Assembly: GCA_903904665.1 (NCBI GenBank)
Contig: CAIVDO010000040.1
Span: 1 to 38,063, forward strand
DNA from: an uncultured Actinomycetes bacterium
GTDB taxonomy: Bacteria; Actinomycetota; Actinomycetes; Nanopelagicales; Nanopelagicaceae
Length of the DNA stretch: 38,063 nucleotides
Direction: 5' to 3'
Below the pieces are notes generated by a model. That model had not been told where the DNA came from, ran no database searches, and saw only the letters and a program-made list of their open reading frames with translations. The position numbers were made by a program, and so were the translations under genes. Position 1 is the stretch's first letter. Every line of letters begins with the position of its first letter. Below are positions 6,131-16,514 of this stretch, piece by piece.

Positions 6131-7840
6131 CTATGGTTTGACTAGAACTGTGTATGAGTAATACGACGTAGTTGGGTTCGGACATGCAGTCTTTAAATAC
6201 ATAGTTCCGTCAGATTTTTTCACGCATACATCCATCTCCTGATATCCACTTGGAATAGTCGGAAGCGTGAAGGTGAATGTGTACTTTGGAGTGCTCGAAA
6301 CTGTTGTTGCTGAGACTGAAACTCCTGGTGATCCATTTGTAATCTTTGGGTCAACTGCGATCAAGGGAGTTTTTCCATTACTGCCGTCCGTCCCATCTCT
6401 ACCGTTATCACCCTGTGGTCCCGGCGAACCAGTTGGCCCAGGTGTACCTGGTGCACCTGATGGAATAACAAATGAAAGCTTCTTATTAGATGATGACCAC
6501 GTAACAGTTGGGTTCGATCCTGCACTTGTTGCAGAGGCACTGACTTGAGAGATTGGGGCAGTTTGGTCTGGAGAACAATTGACGCTTAAGACTTTATCGC
6601 TAGTTAATGTCAGTGAAGAAACCTTTTCGGTATCGCCGCATGAGTCATTGCGCGAATCCAAAGTTACAGTTGAGCCAAGAATTCCAGATGGAATGACAAT
6701 ACTAAATTTTGTTCCATTATAAATTACAGATGCCGAAGAACCTGAAGTGATGCTCACTGCCGATGATCCCGAGAAAGAGAAATTTGGTAGGGACGTGCTG
6801 CCTTCATCGCCATTACCGCTAACGCTCACGCAGTGATACGTAAGCTGGGGCGATGTAAATGAAATCCCGTCCACAACTTTTCCAGGGTCGCATGTTTTTG
6901 CTCCATTGGTTTGTGTAGGAGGAAGTAGTTCTCCCTGAAGTCCAGCTGGTGCTGCGCATGAAGTAGTTAGCACTCTAGAGCCAACTGAAAGTGAATTAAT
7001 AAATTGGCCGGCAGTACAGGTATTATTTGTTACTGAATCCAATGGTCCAATCGATACTCCGGAACCCGCCGACACTCCGGAATCATTATCCGCTCCGCAA
7101 GTCACACCAATGTGCCCACCAACCATTGTGAGGGCTATAACTTTTGTTCCACCATTCCTACCATCAGCACATGAATTTAATGTTGCTAAATCCGGCAACA
7201 CTAATGACCACTCTTGAGTGCTATCAACATAAGCAAGTGATGCAGCACCACCAGTTGAAATTCCACTTCCGAATGTAAGAGAAAAACTTGAAAGTGAAGA
7301 TCCAGCACTACCAGATGTGATGCTGATAGTTTTGGTTATTCCATCACTTCCTGATTGACCAGCCGGCCCTTGTGGTCCAGTATCACCTTTGTCACCCTTA
7401 GGACCTTGCGAACCAACTGGTCCTTGTATGCCTTGTATGCCTTGTATGCCCTGTATTCCTTGATTTCCTTGATTGCCTTGCAAACCTTCTGGACCTTGTG
7501 GTCCAACCATTCCTTCTTCACCTTCTGGACCTTGTTCACCCTGTATGCCTTGTGGACCACTTAAACCTTGTATGCCTTGTGGACCAGATTCACCGACAAC
7601 TTTTTTTACTGGTGCATTAATAACAATGATGTCTGATTTCAATTTTGTAATTGATGAACCAGAAACTGGCCCGCTAACGCCCTTATTAGATCTGCCTGTC
7701 AATCCAATTGGGCCTTTTGTTCCAGAAACTTCTGCTGCAAATACAACGCCAATAGATGTAAGAACAAGTGCTGAGGTAATTGTGAAAATAGAGAAAATTA
7801 ATCGGGTACGGCGCTGTGAAAATTCAGGCTTGAAAGCCAT
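6131..7840 (-). CDS. Secreted collagen-like protein (569 aa)
   Basis: Hydrophobic signal/anchor near N-terminus; 28 uninterrupted Gly-X-Y triplets plus a second 9-triplet tract; intervening Cys-pair and FxIPSG modules. Confidence 0.88.
   Translation of the reverse strand: MAFKPEFSQRRTRLIFSIFTITSALVLTSIGVVFAAEVSGTKGPIGLTGRSNKGVSGPVSGSSITKLKSDIIVINAPVKKVVGESGPQGIQGLSGPQGIQGEQGPEGEEGMVGPQGPEGLQGNQGNQGIQGIQGIQGIQGPVGSQGPKGDKGDTGPQGPAGQSGSDGITKTISITSGSAGSSLSSFSLTFGSGISTGGAASLAYVDSTQEWSLVLPDLATLNSCADGRNGGTKVIALTMVGGHIGVTCGADNDSGVSAGSGVSIGPLDSVTNNTCTAGQFINSLSVGSRVLTTSCAAPAGLQGELLPPTQTNGAKTCDPGKVVDGISFTSPQLTYHCVSVSGNGDEGSTSLPNFSFSGSSAVSITSGSSASVIYNGTKFSIVIPSGILGSTVTLDSRNDSCGDTEKVSSLTLTSDKVLSVNCSPDQTAPISQVSASATSAGSNPTVTWSSSNKKLSFVIPSGAPGTPGPTGSPGPQGDNGRDGTDGSNGKTPLIAVDPKITNGSPGVSVSATTVSSTPKYTFTFTLPTIPSGYQEMDVCVKKSDGTMYLKTACPNPTTSYYSYTVLVKP
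7422..7502. repeat. 9-bp tandem repeat tract (ccttgtatg and variants) inside the collagen-like ORF
   Basis: Three exact ccttgtatg units (7422-7430, 7431-7439, 7440-7448) followed by ccctgtatt, ccttgattt, ccttgattg, ccttgcaaa, ccttctgga, ccttgtggt. Confidence 0.85.
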
Positions 7841-7910
7841 AGCAATACCCCCTTCATCTGACCTGCGTGAGTCAATGGTGAGGGGTCAGCCCATCTAGAC
7901 GTATTTATAA

Positions 7911-7949
7911 GTTGGGGGAAACAACCAAATTGGGTTGGGTATTACAACC
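7911..7949. promoter_or_regulatory. Four alternating GTTG/CAAC half-sites with about 11-bp spacing in a divergent intergenic region
   Basis: gttgg 7911-7915, caacc 7922-7926, ggttg 7933-7937, caacc 7945-7949. Confidence 0.5.
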
Positions 7950-8011
7950 TAAATCGAGGCTATTTTTGCGAATTTCCTCTCTGAATCTTCACTTGATGCC
8001 ATTATTGCCAA

Positions 8012-8653
8012 ATGAAGAATGTGCGCCTGATTCTGGTCGAAGATGACGCCTTTACCCGTGCAACATTGGGAGATGCCCTAGCCCATCAGGGTTTTGATGT
8101 GAAGGCACGTGTGGCAACAGCTGCCGAAGCCCTTGCTGCACAAAAAGAGTGTGATCCTCAAGTTGCCGTATTGGATTTAGATCTTGGAATTGGGCCAACT
8201 GGCATCGATGTGGCCATTGCTCTTCGCTCCCGCAATCCTAAAATTGGAATTATTTTCTTAACAACTTATAAAGACCCACGCTTAATTGAATCTAATCTGC
8301 CATCTCTACCCGAGGGCGCAATTTACTTGAACAAGATGGAAATGAACTCAACATCAACTATCGCCATGCAAATCTCTCTTGCGATGCTCAAGCCTCTAGC
8401 TAAGAGATCCTTACCCTGGCTTCGAAGTGGTCCATTAGCTGCGATGTCCACAACCCAGATAGAGATTATGAAAGAGATTGCTGAAGGTTTGAGTACCGCA
8501 GAGATTGCTCGCGCAAGAGGTGTCTCAGAGCAAGCAATTGATAAGTCAATCTCTCGCATATCAAAACACCTAGGTATTCCAAAAACTGCCGATACAAATC
8601 AACGGGTTCAAATAGTTCGTGCATATTTTGAAAATAAAGGCCAAGGTGTTTAA
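8012..8653 (+). CDS. NarL/LuxR-type response regulator
   Basis: LILVEDDAFTRATL, phosphoacceptor AVLDLDLG, conserved Lys (YLNK) and C-terminal LuxR HTH (TTQIEIMKEIAEGLSTAEIARARGVSEQAIDKSISRISKHL). Confidence 0.9.
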   Translation: MKNVRLILVEDDAFTRATLGDALAHQGFDVKARVATAAEALAAQKECDPQVAVLDLDLGIGPTGIDVAIALRSRNPKIGIIFLTTYKDPRLIESNLPSLPEGAIYLNKMEMNSTSTIAMQISLAMLKPLAKRSLPWLRSGPLAAMSTTQIEIMKEIAEGLSTAEIARARGVSEQAIDKSISRISKHLGIPKTADTNQRVQIVRAYFENKGQGV

Positions 8654-10342
8654 ATGAAGAGAACCTCTTGGATTTCTTGGCGAATTTATCTTTTTGCCTT
8701 GCCAATTAATATTGTCGTGCTTGTGCTGGCGGCTGATCACAAGTTGGATAACTTTAAAGACCTCGCCATGTGGTCACTTGTTGCATTCATTTCACACATT
8801 GCGATTGCACCATTTGTCTCTTTAGCCATCACTTTTTCCAAGCAATTCAATAATTGGCGAGCTGATTTATTTGCGTTGATTGGCCTTGGAATTATCAGAG
8901 GTATAGTCATTAATCTATGTGTAAATCAACTTGGCTTACTTCTAAGCGTGACAGATGGCTACAAGGTATTTAACTCAGCAGTTGCACTACCACAGTGGTT
9001 TATAGGACTTGCTGTCTTTATTGAATCTCGGCGTGCATACCAAGAAGAATTTCATTCTCTCTTTGCCAAGGCCATGCGAAAGGAACAAGAAACTCAAGAG
9101 CGCCATAGCTTGCTCCCGAAGGGTGATTCCAGCGCAGAAGAACTCATTGCAAGACTCCAATTCATCACATCTAATCTTGCCAATGACATCAATACCCTCT
9201 TAAAGAGGCCAGATGCTTTAAAGGATTACAGTCTGGAGGCATCAAGGATTCAACACCTGATCGATGAGGATTTGCGTCCGGCAAGTGCTGAGTTATGGCA
9301 AGGCAACGCAGTTTCGACGCCAAAAATTTCTTTTAGGGCACTAGTTCAAATCTCTCTCCTCGAATCAAGATTGCAAGTGATTCTTGTAGTCCTGGCTTCA
9401 GTTCCCTATTTATTCGTTGGATTAAATGGGGCGTATGGGTTTAAGGTCGCTTTTACTCAATCTCTAATTGTTGCTTCAATGGATGTAATATTTTTTGGAT
9501 TTGCCGAACTCCTCTTTCATTTTAATCTCTTAAATCGCACCAAGACGAATCTCTTAGTGATTTTTACAACTGTTATCTTTCCTCTATTTGTACAATTAAA
9601 TTTGCCTTCAGAGTATGCGATTTCAGATAATCCAATTACTATCGCGCTCGGTCAAGGCTTACTATCCGTCATATTTGTGGCGATGTTGCTTGCGTTTAAT
9701 TCCTACAAAGTAATTAATGAGCAACGTAATGAGGTTATTGCCAGTCTAGAAAAACATTTATCGGGAGAAAAGTATTCTGTCTCATTGAGTGCAAGTAGGA
9801 AGTCTGCACGTAATGCCGATATAGCTCAATATTTGCATGGCGAGATCCAGGCAGGATTAACAGCTAGTAGCTTGCTACTGCAACAGGCCGCAAAATCTGG
9901 AGACTCTGATTTAGCAAATGAAGCGCTCGAACGTGCAGCGGGATTACTTAATCAAGACCACACCAATATCTCTTTTACGCGCATGGCAACTCCTGAAGTT
10001 AAATTGGAGAAGATTATTGCGGGCTGGAAGGGCATCGCAGATATTTCTATCTCGCTGCCACCAACTGTGCAATTAGATGAATCGGTGATGAGAAATTCAG
10101 TTGCACTAATTGAAGAGGCGATTGCTAACTCCATTCGCCATGCTCACGCAACAGAAATTAAAGTCTCTAGCGTCCTCAAAGAGGATCTGCTCACTATAAA
10201 TATCATCTCTAATGGTGATTCGATGTCCAAGGGCAAAGCAGGACTTGGAACCAAACTTTTCAATGATTTAGCTAGCGAATGGAACTATGCAAGTGAGAGC
10301 GGACACAACCGATTAACCTTTATTTTGGTCAATCGCCTGTAA
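8654..10342 (+). CDS. Multi-TM sensor histidine kinase (NarL/DesK-like type)
   Basis: Starts directly after the RR stop (taaATG); H-box AQYLHGEIQAGLTASSLLLQQA, N-box-like LIEEAIANSIRHAHATEI, G-box-like GKAGLGTKL; two separate membrane blocks. Confidence 0.82.
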   Translation: MKRTSWISWRIYLFALPINIVVLVLAADHKLDNFKDLAMWSLVAFISHIAIAPFVSLAITFSKQFNNWRADLFALIGLGIIRGIVINLCVNQLGLLLSVTDGYKVFNSAVALPQWFIGLAVFIESRRAYQEEFHSLFAKAMRKEQETQERHSLLPKGDSSAEELIARLQFITSNLANDINTLLKRPDALKDYSLEASRIQHLIDEDLRPASAELWQGNAVSTPKISFRALVQISLLESRLQVILVVLASVPYLFVGLNGAYGFKVAFTQSLIVASMDVIFFGFAELLFHFNLLNRTKTNLLVIFTTVIFPLFVQLNLPSEYAISDNPITIALGQGLLSVIFVAMLLAFNSYKVINEQRNEVIASLEKHLSGEKYSVSLSASRKSARNADIAQYLHGEIQAGLTASSLLLQQAAKSGDSDLANEALERAAGLLNQDHTNISFTRMATPEVKLEKIIAGWKGIADISISLPPTVQLDESVMRNSVALIEEAIANSIRHAHATEIKVSSVLKEDLLTINIISNGDSMSKGKAGLGTKLFNDLASEWNYASESGHNRLTFILVNRL

Positions 10343-10343
10343 A

Positions 10344-11678
<1,335 letters not shown>

Positions 11679-12872
11679 CTAACCGATAGTAAAGGTAGGA
11701 ATTTTCTTAGATAGGGCGGGAACGATCCCCCATTGTGTGGTTATCTCTCGATATCTAGCGATATCTAGCGAATCTGGTTGCGCCCCAGTCATGACGGCGC
11801 GAATCATAATATTGCGAGGCGTGTGTTCTCCGCCTATAAATTCAATTACTTCAACGCGGTAACCAAGGATTCTAAGAATCGCAGCACGTAAGGCATCAGT
11901 GAGCAAATCACCCATACGCTCTTTCATCACACCAAACTTAGTTATTGCTCCCCATGGTTCCGGGATTGCTTCCATCTGCTTTTGAATATCGTGGTGGCAG
12001 CATGGAGCAATTAACAACAGCTTTGCTCCCCCATTTACAGCCCAAGCAATTGCATCATCCGTTGCTGTATCACACGCATGTAAGGCGATTGCAATATCTG
12101 CCTGCTGGGCAGTTGTCGTTGCGATTTCTTCGGCCTTAAAAGTAATTGTCTTTGAGATTCCAAGTGATTGCGCAATCGCATTATTACGATCACTAGATTC
12201 TGGGCGTATATCAATCCCTGTGACAAGCACGGGCATGCCGATGCTGCGCAAGTATTGATGGGCTGCAAAAGTTAAATAGGCATGACCACAACCTAAGTCA
12301 ACAATGGAAAGGGGTTTTTCTATGCTGGGCTTTTCAATCTGACCTGCTTCAATTGCAGCGTTGAGAGTTGGTACAAGTAGACGAAGAAACTCTTCAACCT
12401 GTTTGTACTTATCGTTTTTCGATGGCTTGATCTGGCCTTTGTGATCAGCGATTCCAACTTCAAGTAAAAATGGGTCGGCAGGATCGAGCAAACGTTCCTT
12501 CTTTTTATCGTGTGTCAGATTTTGTTCCAACTGCTTTTTTTCATAATGAACCTGAGCTTCTCCGCTCTTTGTTACCCGAATACTCATAGAGCCATCAACG
12601 CTATCTACGGTGATATTTGCATATCCACTAGTGAGTAGGTCGAGAACTTCTTTTGGTTCGGATTTAATATTTTTAGTTGTTCTCGCTCGTCCATCGTTAT
12701 AGGTGAGCTGCAAGAGAATCGAGCCTTTAATTTCAACAGGTCTGATATCAATTCGCTCGTGCTCAACCTGCATATTGCGCCGGCGACCTGAGAGAACAAC
12801 GCGCACCAAAGTGCCAGTATCAATAATGTGTGCACAGGCTTCTGCAAGAGCTTGATCGAGTGTAAGTGGCAT
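11679..12872 (-). CDS. SAM-dependent methyltransferase (Methyltransf_32/METTL25-like)
   Basis: SIVDLGCGHAYLTFAAHQYL, ALHACDTATDDAIAWAV, LLLIAPCCHHDIQKQ. Confidence 0.8.
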   Translation of the reverse strand: MPLTLDQALAEACAHIIDTGTLVRVVLSGRRRNMQVEHERIDIRPVEIKGSILLQLTYNDGRARTTKNIKSEPKEVLDLLTSGYANITVDSVDGSMSIRVTKSGEAQVHYEKKQLEQNLTHDKKKERLLDPADPFLLEVGIADHKGQIKPSKNDKYKQVEEFLRLLVPTLNAAIEAGQIEKPSIEKPLSIVDLGCGHAYLTFAAHQYLRSIGMPVLVTGIDIRPESSDRNNAIAQSLGISKTITFKAEEIATTTAQQADIAIALHACDTATDDAIAWAVNGGAKLLLIAPCCHHDIQKQMEAIPEPWGAITKFGVMKERMGDLLTDALRAAILRILGYRVEVIEFIGGEHTPRNIMIRAVMTGAQPDSLDIARYREITTQWGIVPALSKKIPTFTIG

Positions 12873-12874
12873 AG

Positions 12875-13630
12875 TTACTTAGGCGAAATTATCGCAGTGC
12901 CCTTTTCGTGGGGATAGATTGTCAAAAGATGTTTAGGCAGCGCCTTAGCAAAGCTCTCAGCCAACTTGCGCTCACCATCGCGATTGGCATCATCTACAAC
13001 GATTATGGCATTGGGAGAAAGTTTTGCAATGAATTCAGCGCATGCCGGCATACGCGCCTGAGGATTTTTAGAGCCTGGTGGACCATCAACGATTAATAAA
13101 TCAATTCGTTTCAAATCTTTTAGCACTGAGGTGTCATACCAATCGTTGCCAGAGATGTGCGGCTTAAGTTCTGCAACGCGGACTTCAACGCCACGGACTT
13201 TGTGTTCTTTGAGCATTTCGCGGGTCTTTTCTGCAAACTCTGTGGAGTTATCAATGCTGATCACTTTCTTAGCTCCAGCTTTGGCAACGACAAGCGTTGA
13301 AACTCCAGATCCAAGTTCAACAACCAATTTTGGATTATGAGTGCGTACTAATTGAGCTAAAGTCAGTAATAGATCTGGTGAAGCGGCCCAGCTGCGTGTG
13401 GGTGGAACTGGGGCGTTAAATTTTAGAAGGGCTAACAACTGTTGCATCGCTTCACTTTGGCGATAGGACTGTAATACGGCAGCTTTTAGCTCTTTCGTTG
13501 ACGCGGCAATCTCACGTGTTGTTCGCTCTGATCGCGCGCTGACTTTCTGATGCAATCCTCGAAGTGAGCGGATGCAATATACAAGGCCAAGTGCGATAGC
13601 AATCAGTAGACCAGTAGAAAGTATGTCCAT
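12875..13630 (-). CDS. Membrane-anchored class I SAM-dependent methyltransferase-like protein (Methyltransf_24 type)
   Basis: N-terminal TM; LVVELGSGVSTLVVAKAGAKKVISIDNS, IDLLIVDGPPGS, AIIVVDDANRDGE. Confidence 0.75.
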   Translation of the reverse strand: MDILSTGLLIAIALGLVYCIRSLRGLHQKVSARSERTTREIAASTKELKAAVLQSYRQSEAMQQLLALLKFNAPVPPTRSWAASPDLLLTLAQLVRTHNPKLVVELGSGVSTLVVAKAGAKKVISIDNSTEFAEKTREMLKEHKVRGVEVRVAELKPHISGNDWYDTSVLKDLKRIDLLIVDGPPGSKNPQARMPACAEFIAKLSPNAIIVVDDANRDGERKLAESFAKALPKHLLTIYPHEKGTAIISPK

Positions 13631-13639
13631 CTATTAAGT

Positions 13640-14788
13640 CTAAGTGCGGGGAAGATGAACTTCAATTGCCAAACCACCGAGCTCACTCTTGCGCAGAGTA
13701 AAGCTGCCTTTATGTCTTTCAATAACAGCGTTCATGATGCTCATTCCAAGACCGGTGCCACCAGAATCACGTGATCGAGAGCGATCAAATCTCTTTAATC
13801 CTCTGATCTTTTCTCCATATGACTCAGGAGGCAGTCCCGGCCCACTGTCCTCAATAACAACGACTATCTGTTTTGATGACTTTACGCTCACTCTGACCGA
13901 AGTCGTTGCTGGTGTGTGAAGACGGATATTTGTAAATGCATTTTGAATGAAGCGCTGTAAATACTTCTTAGAGCCCATTAACTGCACATGTTCATCTATG
14001 TCTACAGTAACTAAATGGCTGGGAGCAATCTCTTGAAAATCCACCACGTTTTCGCGGATTAATTCAGATAAATCTATGCTCTCAAAATCAATATTGCCTT
14101 CTTCTCCAAGCTGAGCCAGCATCAAGAGATCCCCAATAAGGAAATCCATTCGCTTTAACTCACTATTGAGGCGATCAAATGCAGCGCTTTCACGATCTGG
14201 ATCTAGTTGTTTACCCTTAAGAAGTTCTGCATAACCCTTAACCACCGTCATTGGTGTACGGAGTTCATGGGCTGCATCTCCTAGAAACTCCTGCATTTTC
14301 TGACGCTGAGCACGTTCCTGAGCAAGAGCACCAGAGCGTGAGAGCAGTGTTGAAACTATTGAAGATGCGATATTTGCCAAGATAATGAAGATTAGAAGTT
14401 TCCAAAGATTTCTATCTAATGAGCGGTTGATGTCTGCAAGAGAGCTAACAAGAATTAACTCATCACCTTCAGGAATTGGAATGTGTCGAATCCGAAGATC
14501 ATTTCCGGTTAATGGTGTCCCAGAGGATTCGCGCAGGATTGTGACTTCTCCTGAAGGTGTTGCAAAGGCTAAAGTGAAGTCGAAATTATTTTGCTCAATG
14601 CTAAGTAATGCAATACTGACAGCATCAACTGGATTATTACGAATATCGTTTTCTACCTGATTAAGTCGTTTATCAACGATTGAAATCTCACTTTGGTAAT
14701 TACTCCAAACGGCGAAGCCTCCGATAAAAATGGAAAGAATGGAGGTAATTAGCCCAGTCGTGATTACCTGACGAGTTCTGTTTTTCAT
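13640..14788 (-). CDS. Sensor histidine kinase (HisKA/HATPase)
   Basis: DAAHELRTPMTVVKGYAELL H-box, IEDSGPGLPPE, GGTGLGMSIM; two TM segments flanking an extracytoplasmic region. Confidence 0.9.
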   Translation of the reverse strand: MKNRTRQVITTGLITSILSIFIGGFAVWSNYQSEISIVDKRLNQVENDIRNNPVDAVSIALLSIEQNNFDFTLAFATPSGEVTILRESSGTPLTGNDLRIRHIPIPEGDELILVSSLADINRSLDRNLWKLLIFIILANIASSIVSTLLSRSGALAQERAQRQKMQEFLGDAAHELRTPMTVVKGYAELLKGKQLDPDRESAAFDRLNSELKRMDFLIGDLLMLAQLGEEGNIDFESIDLSELIRENVVDFQEIAPSHLVTVDIDEHVQLMGSKKYLQRFIQNAFTNIRLHTPATTSVRVSVKSSKQIVVVIEDSGPGLPPESYGEKIRGLKRFDRSRSRDSGGTGLGMSIMNAVIERHKGSFTLRKSELGGLAIEVHLPRT

Positions 14789-14793
14789 AAAAC

Positions 14794-15477
14794 TTACTTA
14801 GGTTCCTGGATTTGAAAACCTACTCCTCGGATAGTCTTAATGCCTTCAAAGCCATCTCGGTGAAGTTTTTTGCGTAAATATGAAATATAGGTATCAACAA
14901 CTGTACTTTCGGATTCAAAGGTGATTCCCCATACTTCATCAAGCAAAAGGTTTTTACTAAGCACTCTCCCTTTTTTCTCAATCAAAATCTGAAGTAGTCG
15001 ATACTCTGTTGGAGACAAATCAACTTCTTCTGTGTTAAAAGTAACTTGATGCTGATCATCATCTATGGAGATAGGGCCACATGTTAGGAGAGTTGGAGCA
15101 TCAACGTTTTTGGTTGAGCGGCGCAAAATAGCTTTAATGCGCAAAATTAACTCTTCGATTCCAAATGGCTTCACAACATAGTCATCTGCGCCGATTTTTA
15201 ATCCCCTAGTAATGTCGGCTTTATCTTCACGGGCAGTAAGCATAAGTACTGGCGTTAAGTCGTTAGTGCTTCGAAGTCTTTCTACTAATTCAAAACCATC
15301 CATCAGTGGCATATTGATATCAATTACCATTAATACCGGCTTATGGGTTCGCAATAGAGTTAGCGCAGACATTCCATCGCTGGCCTCTACGGTTTCAAAG
15401 CCGGCGATTCGTAGGGTGTCGCTGAGTAGAGCGCGTACCCCTGGCTCATCATCGACGATCATAATTAGCTCGGCCAT
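14794..15477 (-). CDS. OmpR-family response regulator
   Basis: IMIVDDEPGVRALL, LMVIDINMPLMDG, LTAREDKADITRGLKIGADDYVVKPF, C-terminal winged helix. Confidence 0.93.
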   Translation of the reverse strand: MAELIMIVDDEPGVRALLSDTLRIAGFETVEASDGMSALTLLRTHKPVLMVIDINMPLMDGFELVERLRSTNDLTPVLMLTAREDKADITRGLKIGADDYVVKPFGIEELILRIKAILRRSTKNVDAPTLLTCGPISIDDDQHQVTFNTEEVDLSPTEYRLLQILIEKKGRVLSKNLLLDEVWGITFESESTVVDTYISYLRKKLHRDGFEGIKTIRGVGFQIQEPK

Positions 15478-15576
15478 AGGGTTACTCTTGCATGATGCGG
15501 CCCTAATTCCAATAAATTTTCGGGAAGATGAGGCGTTTCACAGAATAATCACAACTGATAGATGCATCATTTAGCC

Positions 15577-16038
15577 ATGAGAACCAAGGGGTTAGCACTT
15601 CTAATTTTAGCTACTTCGCTTCTCTTTTCATCCTCATTCTCTGCCAACGCTGATGTCACACCCACACCATCACCTGATTATCAAATGCTGATGGATCAAT
15701 ACAAAATCGATATGAATCAATATCGAATAGTAGTTGAAGAGCGTGATCAAGCTCGTGGACTCATTAATCGCATATTTATGGATGCTGTCGATATGGCAAA
15801 CAGGGATGCTCGAGCAGGCATGAAAATAGCTAAGACTCCATCTGCAAAAGCAGATGTGATCGCCAAGCAAAAGAATGCAATCAAAGCAGCTAGCGATGCG
15901 CGAGATGTGGCGATCTCTGCCCTCGGCGCACTGCCTACACCACCGGTAAAACCGGTTAGGCAAGTTGAAATGGCGCCATTGAGTAAAATGAAAACACAAA
16001 AACCTAGCCCATCTTCAACTCGTAAATCTAAGAACTGA
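15577..16038 (+). CDS. Secreted Ala/Lys-rich protein of unknown function
   Basis: Signal peptide MRTKGLALLILATSLLFSSSFSANA; start moved to the Met at codon 6 of the track ORF. Confidence 0.65.
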   Translation: MRTKGLALLILATSLLFSSSFSANADVTPTPSPDYQMLMDQYKIDMNQYRIVVEERDQARGLINRIFMDAVDMANRDARAGMKIAKTPSAKADVIAKQKNAIKAASDARDVAISALGALPTPPVKPVRQVEMAPLSKMKTQKPSPSSTRKSKN

Positions 16039-16051
16039 CTATCGTTAAGCC

Positions 16052-16429
16052 ATGGAGAAATTCAATACATGGCTTGCCGAGAAGATTACTTCTGGTGTTG
16101 CCACTATGTGGTGTGCCTATCTATTTGCAGCCCTTGCTCTCATCTCACTTCCGAAAGCGATTGAGTCTGGGGATTCGATCGTAATAATTTCATGGGTTGC
16201 ACAGACTTTCCTACAGTTAGTGCTGCTCTCAATAATAATGGTTGGTCAAAAAGCTCAATCTAAAAAAGTTGAAGATACGATTAACGAAACTCATACTGCA
16301 TCAATTGCTGAATTTGAATTAGCGAAAGAAGCCAGGTCAATAGCTCATAAAGAGTTGTCCGAGCTTCATCAGCTTTCCAAAGACATGCACAAACTCATGG
16401 CAGAAGTTGAGACCCGGCTCAAGAAATAA
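16052..16429 (+). CDS. Small membrane protein with C-terminal helical region, unknown function
   Basis: Two TM segments (WCAYLFAALALISLP, ISWVAQTFLQLVLLSIIMVG), charged C-terminal helix. Confidence 0.65.
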   Translation: MEKFNTWLAEKITSGVATMWCAYLFAALALISLPKAIESGDSIVIISWVAQTFLQLVLLSIIMVGQKAQSKKVEDTINETHTASIAEFELAKEARSIAHKELSELHQLSKDMHKLMAEVETRLKK

Positions 16430-16514
16430 ATCGTTATAAAAGCGAGACATTCCATCCCCTGCTTTCAGTCCTGTTGCATTGCCTCCTTTGTGGCGTGTGA
16501 CCTAAATTCACCTT

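Noticed and set aside
7336-7564. Opposing ORFs 7336..7560 (-) and 7355..7564 (+) with LYALYALYAL / KAYKAYKAYK repeats
   Set aside because: They are out-of-frame shadows of the 9-bp periodic collagen repeat; a repeat unit divisible by three keeps all frames open.
11751-11770. Tandem atatctagcg x2
   Set aside because: Two copies only, inside the methyltransferase coding frame; likely chance.
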